Assembly: GCA_031266135.1 (NCBI GenBank) | Contig: JAISBP010000018.1 | Coordinates: 1-37,493 of the forward strand | Length of the DNA: 37,493 nucleotides | Direction: 5' to 3' | From: Holosporales bacterium | Lineage (GTDB): Bacteria > Pseudomonadota > Alphaproteobacteria > RUG11792 | Part shown: one piece after another, positions 25,631-33,318 of the stretch | Numbering within the stretch: the stretch's first letter is position 1 | How the letters are laid out: each line of letters begins with the position of its first letter | Program-made: the position numbers and the translations under genes | The notes under the pieces: generated by a model | What the model saw: the letters and a program-made list of their open reading frames with translations, nothing else | Databases searched by the model: none | What the model was told of the DNA's origin: nothing

Positions 25631-25972
25631 TTACAGTAGCTTTTTCTGGATCATATTAATTTGCGGAATGTATTTGCTCGTCGTATCGTGAATATCAGCA
25701 AGTTTAAGATCCTTAATAAACAGGATCTTATTTCTCGATTTATGTCCACGTTTAATAATTACTCTAGATTTTGCCACCCTAAAAACAAGGGCGATAAATT
25801 CGATGAGGGCATCGTTGGCCTGATTATCATTGGGCCTAGCGTGCACCGATATCTTGAAGCCATCCTGAAGGAGCCCTGCAATCTCCTCGCGCTTAGAGCC
25901 CGGTGTGAGGTATACCGTAAATTCTATACCGTCATTTCTAACCTTTATGATCTGCTCAAGAATAGATTTCAT
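25631..25972 (-). CDS. DUF167 / YggU family protein
   Basis: A small conserved cytoplasmic protein of 113 residues. The family pattern is clear: EFTVYLTPGSKREEIAGL, then ISVHARPNDNQANDALIEFIA, then KSRVIIKRGHKSRNKILFI. Members of this family form a small alpha/beta fold; the function is not established, although nucleic-acid binding has been suggested. The C-terminal 25 residues (ADIHDTTSKYIPQINMIQKKLL) extend past the usual domain. Its start codon ATG 25972 is preceded by CTGGAGAGCTAAGAA, a purine-rich site that belongs to a partial palindromic repeat. Confidence 0.85.
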   Translation of the reverse strand: MKSILEQIIKVRNDGIEFTVYLTPGSKREEIAGLLQDGFKISVHARPNDNQANDALIEFIALVFRVAKSRVIIKRGHKSRNKILFIKDLKLADIHDTTSKYIPQINMIQKKLL

Positions 25973-25973
25973 T

Positions 25974-26031
25974 TCTTAGCTCTCCAGTGTCAGCCTCTTG
26001 GTACGTCAATACGGTGAGTACATTGATACGG
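25974..26031 (-). repeat. Palindromic repeat, partial copy at the DUF167 start
   Basis: GCTCTCCAGTGTCAGCCTCTTGGTACGTCAATACGGTG on the plus strand parallels CTCTCCACACTCAGCTTCTTGGTGCGTCGATTCGGTG at the window's right edge. It lies immediately upstream of the DUF167 start and supplies GGAGAG as the likely ribosome binding site. Confidence 0.62.
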
Positions 26032-26066
26032 TGTTGTTGATGATGGGTCAAGCACAAATTGGGTAC

Positions 26067-26172
26067 TATACTCGTTCCACTTACCAAACGCATTATTTTT
26101 TGCTTTAATAACGCTGGATTTTAGGCATTCATTACACTTAATTTTATATGATTGTAAAGTAGAACGAGTATA
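26067..26172 (-). mobile_element. MITE copy 2 (106 bp, inverted relative to copy 1)
   Basis: Reverse complement of the unit at 19183-19288, same length, with the same TATACTCGTTC / GAACGAGTATA ends. Most differences cluster in the terminal 20 bases. The following 200 bases to 26372 hold no convincing gene; only a 7-bp stem (GTCCCTG 26224-26230 with CAGGGAC 26243-26249) was noticed. Confidence 0.88.
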
Positions 26173-26372
26173 ATCGAGGGTAGATGGGAAGAAGTCTAAT
26201 ATTCAAGTCCGAGATGCAGGTGAGTCCCTGGTGGGCGTGGGTCAGGGACCTGAAATATACTCATAGCAATTGGTATCAGTATTCTTTGACCCAATTCAAA
26301 GGTCGAGACGGTTCCGGTCTTCTTGTTTCCACCAATTCATCAGGATCACAGGAATCTAGAAGAGCTGATGGT

Positions 26373-27305
26373 TTAAAGGCGTTCTACAAGCTCCTCAACC
26401 GGGGCCCGCACTATCTCCCGATACACATCCTTGGGTGGCAGTTCATTGGTAGAGAATCGCCACCCAAGACTTCCGCTCGTAATCTTATAATTGAGCCAGC
26501 TGAGAGAAGCAAATGCTAACGAAGAGGCGGTCAATCCACCAATAGTAAGGTAATTATCCGATTGGTTGGGATTATGAGCCAACATCCATCCAGCTCTCCC
26601 TGCAGCAAGAACGGCGGCACCAGAAAGCAAGGACAATCCCGCGCTTATGGCCATTCTGGCCCTAGGTAACGGATACGAACCATCCCAGAAGGCCTGAGGT
26701 CCGTACTCTTGATCAGAGAAGTGGTTTATCAGTGCGCAGGCGCAGATCGCCAGTTCTCGAGGAATATTTCCTCCTCGGATTCCACTTGCAAGAGTCCCAT
26801 GCAGTACTTCACATTTTGACCCAGGGTCCAATCTGGCAGCAACCACTACCCATGGTCTCCGAACGGCAGGAGTAGCGTTAGAAGAGACGACTCTCCAACG
26901 TATATATTCCAGTGGGAAAGCCGTCTCGAGTTCATCAAAAAAGTGTGTTACCACTCCGAGATGTCTATGGGCCATTTGACGACCACTTAAAACAACATTA
27001 AACAGCACATCGTGCTCCCAATGTATATCATGTTCTGCGTTGGAGTTCAGGTTAACAATGTTTACAATATCGCTAACCTGCCTAAGTAGCAACTCGTTAA
27101 GAGGTACTCGATTACCAACGTAGGTTGCTTCTATCTCCTTGGGTCTTTCTAACACCTTCAGACCGTCGGAGCTTCGGAGGACAGGCTCTTCCTCCGCCTG
27201 GGGGGGGGGCGTATTTTGGCTATCCATGGAGTATGAATTAGGTAACCACAAAACAGCTAAAGCTGGGACTAAAGATAATTTTTTTATCATCATTTTTGCC
27301 ATCAT
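26373..27305 (-). CDS. Secreted/membrane protein with C10 tract; paralog of broken gene at 9908
   Basis: Encodes up to 310 residues; ATG 27305, 27302 and 27293 are all possible starts. The signal peptide is KKLSLVPALAVLWLPNSYS. A run of ten C on the coding strand directly after it codes for a Pro-Pro-Pro patch (NTPPPQAEEE), so slippage would switch the protein off. The centre is unassigned. Near the C-terminus are two hydrophobic segments (MAISAGLSLLSGAAVLAAGR and LTIGGLTASSLAFASLSWL), suggesting a membrane hairpin, followed by an acidic tail. The segment from VLHGTLASG to this hairpin is paralogous to the pseudogene at 9908-10622. No function is known; an exported membrane-inserting effector or envelope protein is possible. 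Confidence 0.72.
   Translation of the reverse strand: MMAKMMIKKLSLVPALAVLWLPNSYSMDSQNTPPPQAEEEPVLRSSDGLKVLERPKEIEATYVGNRVPLNELLLRQVSDIVNIVNLNSNAEHDIHWEHDVLFNVVLSGRQMAHRHLGVVTHFFDELETAFPLEYIRWRVVSSNATPAVRRPWVVVAARLDPGSKCEVLHGTLASGIRGGNIPRELAICACALINHFSDQEYGPQAFWDGSYPLPRARMAISAGLSLLSGAAVLAAGRAGWMLAHNPNQSDNYLTIGGLTASSLAFASLSWLNYKITSGSLGWRFSTNELPPKDVYREIVRAPVEELVERL
27200..27209. repeat. Homopolymer G10 (C10 on the coding strand)
   Basis: Ten consecutive G on the plus strand fall in codons 33-36 of the secreted protein at 26373-27305. Tracts of this length are prone to slipped-strand length change. No other homopolymer of this length with G or C was noticed in the window. Confidence 0.9.
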
Positions 27306-27429
27306 TTGAAAAACTTATTAGATATAGTTTAATATATTATTAATTAAATATTAGTTAACATGACTCATGATAAAAAGGTTAAAGAATTGAATTCAGATAG
27401 TATCCATTCTTCAAATTCCCCTTAGATAT

Positions 27430-29838
27430 CTAATGAGCATTTCTCATGACCTCCTTCACCTTGCTCGCCAAATCCTTTAGGGTGAATGGTTTCTGTAGGA
27501 AATGGATATTCGAGTTCTTATCCAGGTCTTTTCGGAATGTATCTTCCGTATACCCCGAAATAAATATGGTCTTCAAATCTTTGAATGTTTTCCTCAGGGT
27601 ATTACTCAGGGTCGGTCCGTCTATCTTGGGCATCACGACATCCGTAATCAGCAGATCGAACTTTTCTGAATGGGCTATTCTGATGGCATCCTCTCCGCAG
27701 TCGGCCTCGAGGACCTTATACCCCTTCTCACGCAGGGCCCGCGCCGAAAACATCCTGACGGAATCCTCGTCCTCGACCAGAAGTATCGTTTCCGATCCGC
27801 TCAGATCCCTCAAATTCTGCTTTTGGCCAGCATTTTGAATCGACTCATTCCCAACATAACGTGGAATGAAAATCTGGAAATTCGAGCCCTTTCCGAGGGC
27901 AGTTTCAACCCTAATGAAGCCCCCAGTTTGGTTTACGATGCCATACACGGTGGAGAGTCCTAGTCCAGTGCCAGATCCAGACATCCTGCGTATTTCAGAA
28001 CTCTTCTGAGAAAAGAAGGGCTCAAAAATATTCTCCAACATACTGGGATCGATACCGGTCCCCGTATCGATCACCTCGATCATGACGTAATCACCCGGGA
28101 GTGCCGTATCGAATATGCATTTGAACGGCTTATCCGCGAAGAAGTTCTTCGTCCTAACGGTGAGTTTCCCATTGCGATCCATAGCATCCCGCGCGTTCAC
28201 ACACAGATTAATGATAACCTGCTCAAATTGACTGTAATCCACCTTGATGGGCCAAATATCTCGTCCGTGGATTAGCTCGAATTCAATGTCGGAACCAATC
28301 AATCTCTTCAGCAAAGACGCTAGCTCAATGAGGATTTCAGTGACGGAAACTACGCGTGGTTTCAGGGCCTGCTGCCTGGAGAACGCCAGGAGCTGCCGTA
28401 CCAGATTCGCGGCCCGCTTGGCGTTCTGCTTAATCTGAATGACGTCTCCATAGGATGGGTCGTTTTGGGTATACCGCTGTAATAACAGGTCACAGAACCC
28501 TATCATCGCCGTCAGGAGGTTATTGAAATCATGAGCGATACCTCCGGCCAATTGCCCCACGGCCTGCATCTTCTGAGATTGAATGAACTGCTGTTCCAGT
28601 ATCTTTTGTTCAGATATATCGAAGAATTGGATCAGTATTAATCCATCGACATCGTGCCGTTGCGATGAGTAATTCCTGAGTTTGCTCAGGTATGCCAGAG
28701 TCACGATCTCACTCCCCTTGAATTTAATCTCGATGGGCTCTGATTTATCATTGGATGTAAAGGCTTTGAGTATATGATTCATGATGCTGTTTGCATTATC
28801 CTGCACGAAATCCAGAATATTATTCCCGGGCTGCATGATCTTATTCTTCTCGAGGATTACCTTATCCTGAATCATCGTCGCGAACGATGGATTGATCGCC
28901 ATGATTTTCCCGGTCTTGGATGCAACGATCGATGGAACCGAGGCGAATAGGAATGCCTCCTGCTCCAGGAACTCGTTATCGCTCTCTTTTTTTGGAGGCT
29001 TCACCTCCTCCATCTTGAATATGATCCAAGGCTGCATGGATGATGACGTAGAAAATGATGACTTAATTAATACTGCATTAAACATCGGAACATACCTCGG
29101 TTTAATGCGGACTATTTCATAGCTCTTTTGAGATTGTTCCTCTATATTGAATTCATCGATGAACTCCTGGACCTGGCATCCAATGACGTGCTCTCTATTA
29201 ATTTTCATTAGGTTTGCGAAGGTCATATTGGCTCCGACTATCATCCCCTTGTTATTGACGTAGAAAATACCGAGCGGGAAGTTATCGAGAAATTTTTCCA
29301 ATTTCGCATTATTTTTATGAATCTTTTCGGCTTCATCGAAGTATTTCGAGACGTCCGTGATGGTGATGACCGACACATCACATCCAATGATTGATTCCGG
29401 AGCCGTGACGTATGAGCACGTTGCAATCCACCGCTTGAATTGATTGGGGAGCCCAGTCCCAGCACCACTGAGCATAACTCCATACGGCTTCCCTGCATCA
29501 AGCATTCTGAGGAAAGACTGCAGTTCATTAACAGAGATTACTTTATCTATTATCTTTCTTGCGAATTCTTGTTTGGTTGTATAATCGCTTGGATGTGTTG
29601 TGTATATGATTTCATCATTACTGTTTAGTGCTATAATCTCTGTGTGGCTCGATATGGCTCTCGATACGGCTCGGATGACATCGGCATAATAATTGAGGGT
29701 TTTATTCTTCCTATAAATGATCCGCAAAATGAGGAACATTATGAGTAAGAGGCATGCAATCCCAAGGATAAGGTAAGTATTAGCCGAAGAACAATTTTTC
29801 ACAATTTGAAAATATAAATCTTCAATTATTTTCAACAA
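27430..29838 (-). CDS. cckA: CckA-type hybrid histidine kinase
   Basis: Sensor kinase/phosphatase that feeds phosphate through ChpT to CtrA in alphaproteobacteria. The 802 residues are ordered as follows: one clear membrane segment near 21-42 (TYLILGIACLLLIMFLILRI), PAS domains near 180-280 and 295-410, HisKA with GGIAHDFNNLLTA (phospho-acceptor His436), the ATPase domain with N-box VIINLCVNARDAMD (541-554), DTGTGI (591-596) and GSGTGLGLS (621-629), and a receiver domain from 684 with phospho-acceptor Asp733 (LLITDVVMPKIDGP) and Lys in LQKPF. All catalytic residues are intact. The protein is longer than Caulobacter CckA (691 aa). The start is a TTG (29838) with GGTGA upstream; a TATAAT on the minus strand lies at 29872-29877. 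The gene is divergent from the nupC-like cluster and close to the DivL-like gene, its expected regulator. Confidence 0.93.
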   Translation of the reverse strand: MLKIIEDLYFQIVKNCSSANTYLILGIACLLLIMFLILRIIYRKNKTLNYYADVIRAVSRAISSHTEIIALNSNDEIIYTTHPSDYTTKQEFARKIIDKVISVNELQSFLRMLDAGKPYGVMLSGAGTGLPNQFKRWIATCSYVTAPESIIGCDVSVITITDVSKYFDEAEKIHKNNAKLEKFLDNFPLGIFYVNNKGMIVGANMTFANLMKINREHVIGCQVQEFIDEFNIEEQSQKSYEIVRIKPRYVPMFNAVLIKSSFSTSSSMQPWIIFKMEEVKPPKKESDNEFLEQEAFLFASVPSIVASKTGKIMAINPSFATMIQDKVILEKNKIMQPGNNILDFVQDNANSIMNHILKAFTSNDKSEPIEIKFKGSEIVTLAYLSKLRNYSSQRHDVDGLILIQFFDISEQKILEQQFIQSQKMQAVGQLAGGIAHDFNNLLTAMIGFCDLLLQRYTQNDPSYGDVIQIKQNAKRAANLVRQLLAFSRQQALKPRVVSVTEILIELASLLKRLIGSDIEFELIHGRDIWPIKVDYSQFEQVIINLCVNARDAMDRNGKLTVRTKNFFADKPFKCIFDTALPGDYVMIEVIDTGTGIDPSMLENIFEPFFSQKSSEIRRMSGSGTGLGLSTVYGIVNQTGGFIRVETALGKGSNFQIFIPRYVGNESIQNAGQKQNLRDLSGSETILLVEDEDSVRMFSARALREKGYKVLEADCGEDAIRIAHSEKFDLLITDVVMPKIDGPTLSNTLRKTFKDLKTIFISGYTEDTFRKDLDKNSNIHFLQKPFTLKDLASKVKEVMRNAH

Positions 29839-29954
29839 TGCTAATATTTCACCAATTGTATTCTGAGAATTATTATAGCAAAAAAAATTGAAAGATTCGT
29901 GTCAAATGTTGTACCATCTCGTGCGAGTTAATAACGGGAATTTCAAAATAGTTT

Positions 29955-31208
29955 ATGTTTAGACCCATTTTAGGATATATCTTTTTTTTAGCAGTATCTC
30001 TAGCTTTTTGTAATAAATCTGCCATCAAGCAAAGGCAAAATTGGTCGATTGTGTTGTACGGAGTCATTCTGCAGGTAGTATTGGTCTTTGCCATGATCAA
30101 CATACCTGCGGTGATATCGTTCTTCGAATGTATGGCGAATGGCATCATGAAGCTGAAAGATGCGACGATTGAAGGCACGAGATTCGTCTTCGGGTATCTC
30201 GGAGGAGGAGATCCTCCATTCCAGGTGAAGGAGGGTAGCTCCGCATACATCCTGGGATTCCAGGCGTTACCCACCGTCATTCTATTCTGCATTTTATCGT
30301 CGGTTTTGACGTATTTGAAGATTTTACCATTCCTGTCGAAAGGAGTGGGGTACATCTTCAAGGTTGTCTTCAAGGTAAGAGAATCCATTGGGATGGTGGC
30401 GGCGGCCAGGATATTTGTGGGGCAGTTCGAGGCACCACTTCTGATTAAACATGAGCTCGATACCCTTAAGAAGTCTGATTTATTCATCATCCTAGCTCTG
30501 TCATTCACCACGGCATCCGCCGCTGTGATGCCTATTTATGCCGGTGCTCTCGAGGGGATTTGCCCCAACGCCATGAGGCACGTCATTATGTCAAGTGTCG
30601 TAAGTGTCATATCGGCCCTGATCATCTGTTCAATAATGGCTCCGTCCGAGGAGAGTGGCGCTACTAATGCTCTTCCTACCGATGCAAACAGCTCTCGTCC
30701 GTATACCAGCTTTATGGGGGCATTGTCGAAGGGCCTCTCCGATGGATGCTTCGTTTGGTGGTGCATCGTGGGATCGATGATCGGGATGGTCGCCCTAATA
30801 GCATTTGTGAATTGTATACTGGCACAATTCCCATCGATCGGTGGGAGCCCTTTGACGCTGCAGAGTATTTTCGGATTAATTATGTACCCATTTGCATGGC
30901 TAATCGGTATTGAAAGCGCTGATCTTTTCGCGGTTTCACAGGTATTGGGAACCAAGTTGGCGGTCAATGAAGTCGTGGCTTATTTCGATTTGGCGAAGGC
31001 CAATATTTCCCAGGAAAGTGTAGTAAAGACCATTTATGCCATCACGAATTTCGGCAACTTTTCATGTATTGGAATCACGGTTGGTGGGATGGCGGCTCTC
31101 GCTCCTGCCCAGAAGGATATTCCCGTCCTTATTGGAAAAGCATTCGTCGCGGCTTTATTGGCGACCGGATTGTCATCAACTATAATCAGCATATTCTTTT
31201 CTTTCTAG
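29955..31208 (+). CDS. nupC: Concentrative nucleoside transporter, CNT/NupC family
   Basis: Imports nucleosides with H+ or Na+ across the inner membrane. It has 417 residues, the standard length, with about ten hydrophobic segments. Family motifs are visible: FVFGYLGGGDPPF, FQALPTVILFCILSSVLTYL, and the substrate-binding GQFEAPLLIKHEL (about residues 156-168). The start ATG 29955 has no strong ribosome binding site. Only 13 bases separate its stop from the acs start (AGGAG between), so it heads a cluster of four close or overlapping genes. Nucleoside import fits an intracellular bacterium that takes nucleotide precursors from a host (inference). Confidence 0.93.
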   Translation: MFRPILGYIFFLAVSLAFCNKSAIKQRQNWSIVLYGVILQVVLVFAMINIPAVISFFECMANGIMKLKDATIEGTRFVFGYLGGGDPPFQVKEGSSAYILGFQALPTVILFCILSSVLTYLKILPFLSKGVGYIFKVVFKVRESIGMVAAARIFVGQFEAPLLIKHELDTLKKSDLFIILALSFTTASAAVMPIYAGALEGICPNAMRHVIMSSVVSVISALIICSIMAPSEESGATNALPTDANSSRPYTSFMGALSKGLSDGCFVWWCIVGSMIGMVALIAFVNCILAQFPSIGGSPLTLQSIFGLIMYPFAWLIGIESADLFAVSQVLGTKLAVNEVVAYFDLAKANISQESVVKTIYAITNFGNFSCIGITVGGMAALAPAQKDIPVLIGKAFVAALLATGLSSTIISIFFSF

Positions 31209-31221
31209 GAGTTTATAAAAA

Positions 31222-33318
31222 ATGAGTAATCAGGATTGGTTACGAAATAAAGATGCATGGAAAAATCCTGACATCTACCGAGAAATTTATAATTTTTCCA
31301 TAGATAATACGGAGGAATACTGGGCGGCCCAGATTGATAGGCTGTCATGGATTAAGCGCCCAGGAAAGATAGTGGAGCCCACGAAATACGGGAACAGTGA
31401 ATGGTTTTCGGACGGAAAGATCAACGCCTGCTACAATTGTGTCGATAGACACGCCGCCAAGAATCCCGATAAGATTGCGCTCATCTGGCAGAGTGAAGAT
31501 ATCGATGTCTTCGAGCGGATCACGTTCCAGACGCTGAAGGATGAGGTATGCCGCTTCGCTAATACCTTGAAGAAATTCGGAGTCACGAGGAATGATTACG
31601 TGACGGTCTACATGCCGATGGTGCCGGAAGGGGTGTATGCATGCCTAGCCTGCGCCAGACTCGGCATCCCATATTCTGCGGTATTCGCTGGGTTTGCCCC
31701 GAGTGCACTGGGTATGCGGATGAACGACTGCCACTCTAACTTCATAATTTCGTGTGATGCGAGCGTACGGAGGGGGCAAATCATTCCTCTCAAGGGAAAT
31801 GTTGATAAAGCGCGCGAGATATGTGATCGAAAAATAAAAGCTTTTATTATTCGGCGCAGGGGAATAGATATACCATGGGATAACGAATTAGACATAGACT
31901 ACTATGCAGAATCCGCTAAATGTTCAACAGAATGCGAGATAGAAGATACTAATTCATTATCGGAATTATTCATACTCTATACATCGGGATCCGTTGGGAA
32001 GCCGAAGGGCGTCGTCATGGGGACCGGTGGATTTCTGCTGTTTTCGTCGATGACACATAAGTATTTCTTTGACATCGACGATGACTCGGTATTCTGGGGA
32101 TCCGGAGATATCGGTTGGATGGGGGGGCATTCATATTCCCTCTATGCCCCACTCTGCAATGGCGTTACTTCCGTAATCTTTGAGGGCACTCCAACGTACC
32201 CACGAGATTCTATCTTCTGGGAAGTAGTGGATAAACATAGGGTTTCGTCACTGAATACGGCGCCCACCGCCATACGAGCCATGATGAAGAACCCAGTTGA
32301 TAGCCTAAAGAATACCACACGGGATTCGTTGAAACTCATAGGAGTCATGGGAGAAATCCTGAATAGAGACGCATGGGATTGGTATTTCAATTCCGTCGGT
32401 AAGGGGAGGTGTCCCTTGATCAATATGTGGGGGCAGACTGAGCTCGGTGGCGTCCCTACGGCCCCGTTATGCAATCTAGATGATATGAAGACGTATGGCC
32501 ACGTTGGACGTCAGTTCTTCGGATGTAAGCTGGGGATAATGGATGATGATAACCAGATCCTGAATGTACCCGATAAGAGGGGCACATTATTTATTGAGAA
32601 ACCTTTACCTGGCATGCTCTTACGGATATACGGAAACGCGGATGCTATTACGGATATATATTATTCTCAAACAGATAGACTTCTTTCCAAACCTTCAGAA
32701 TCAGATCTTATGAAAGAAGATCCGGCACGCAGAACCGCAGCGTACTTGAGTGTACGTGAGGATTCGAGTACCGTATCGACGCAGCAGAAGACTGATTATG
32801 AAGCGTTTGGGACGAGGTCTATTGATGGACGGTATTTCACAGGCGATGAGGCATACGTAGACCCCGATGGAAACTACTGGATCACTGGACGTGTAGACGA
32901 TGTTCTGAACGTCTCGGGGCATAGGACGAGTCCCATCGAGGTGGAGGAGGTCATATCGATGTCGGAGATAGTGGCCGAGGTCTCCGTGGTGGGATTTCCA
33001 CACCCAATCAAGGGCGAAGGGATATACGCGTTCGTCGTATTGAAACAGGGAGTTACTGCCCAGCAGAAAGCCAATGCTCAACAGATCATTTCTGATAGAG
33101 TTAAAGATTTCATTAGTCCAATTACGAAGCCGGATGTTATATCTATAGTAAACGATCTCCCCAAAACACGGTCCGGGAAGATAATGAGGAGAATCCTGAG
33201 GAAGCTAGCGTCGGGAGATTTCCAGAATTTCGAGGACATGACGACGATCTCGAATCCAGAGTGTATAAATGAAATTGTTAATGTGATTACTATCGTCAAT
33301 TTACGCATGCGTAAATGA
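31222..33318 (+). CDS. acs: Acetyl-CoA synthetase (AMP-forming) with in-frame repeat insertion
   Basis: Makes acetyl-CoA (or propionyl-CoA in close relatives) from the free acid, ATP and CoA through an acyl-adenylate. Motifs: ILYTSGSVGKPKG (P-loop, TSGS from residue 254), WGQTELGG (403-410), YFTGDEAY (538-545), ITGRVDDVLNVSGHR, and the catalytic Lys in PKTRSGKIMRRILRK. The 698 residues exceed the usual 650 because residues about 484-536 (TDRLLSKPSESD to AFGTRSIDG) are encoded by a palindromic repeat inserted in frame. In E. coli Acs the same spot has only a few residues between the Tyr-rich strand and YFSGD. All catalytic motifs survive, so the enzyme is probably active with an extra surface loop. 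It has AGGAG before its ATG, and its stop overlaps the next gene by ATGA. Confidence 0.93.
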   Translation: MSNQDWLRNKDAWKNPDIYREIYNFSIDNTEEYWAAQIDRLSWIKRPGKIVEPTKYGNSEWFSDGKINACYNCVDRHAAKNPDKIALIWQSEDIDVFERITFQTLKDEVCRFANTLKKFGVTRNDYVTVYMPMVPEGVYACLACARLGIPYSAVFAGFAPSALGMRMNDCHSNFIISCDASVRRGQIIPLKGNVDKAREICDRKIKAFIIRRRGIDIPWDNELDIDYYAESAKCSTECEIEDTNSLSELFILYTSGSVGKPKGVVMGTGGFLLFSSMTHKYFFDIDDDSVFWGSGDIGWMGGHSYSLYAPLCNGVTSVIFEGTPTYPRDSIFWEVVDKHRVSSLNTAPTAIRAMMKNPVDSLKNTTRDSLKLIGVMGEILNRDAWDWYFNSVGKGRCPLINMWGQTELGGVPTAPLCNLDDMKTYGHVGRQFFGCKLGIMDDDNQILNVPDKRGTLFIEKPLPGMLLRIYGNADAITDIYYSQTDRLLSKPSESDLMKEDPARRTAAYLSVREDSSTVSTQQKTDYEAFGTRSIDGRYFTGDEAYVDPDGNYWITGRVDDVLNVSGHRTSPIEVEEVISMSEIVAEVSVVGFPHPIKGEGIYAFVVLKQGVTAQQKANAQQIISDRVKDFISPITKPDVISIVNDLPKTRSGKIMRRILRKLASGDFQNFEDMTTISNPECINEIVNVITIVNLRMRK
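32675..32822 (+). repeat. Palindromic repeat inserted in frame in acs
   Basis: A 148-bp unit. The left end ATAGACTTCTTTCCAAAC and the reverse complement of the right end ATAGACCTCGTCCCAAACG are near-identical, and symmetry continues for about 28 bases. A small hairpin CGTAC-TTGAGT-GTACG marks the middle. The encoded peptide (LSKPSESDLM..., TAAYLSVRE, QKTDYEAFG) matches that in the ABC ATPase gene in the same reading frame. Confidence 0.92.

Noticed and set aside
26184-26519. Plus-strand open frame of 111 codons next to MITE copy 2
   Set aside because: Half of it lies antisense to the better supported secreted-protein gene, it has no ribosome binding site, and its sequence looks like translated noise.
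29872-29905. Promoter pair for cckA using TGTCAA (minus-strand TTGACA) at 29900-29905
   Set aside because: The spacing to TATAAT is 22 bases, too long for a standard sigma70 promoter; only the -10 box is kept as a note.
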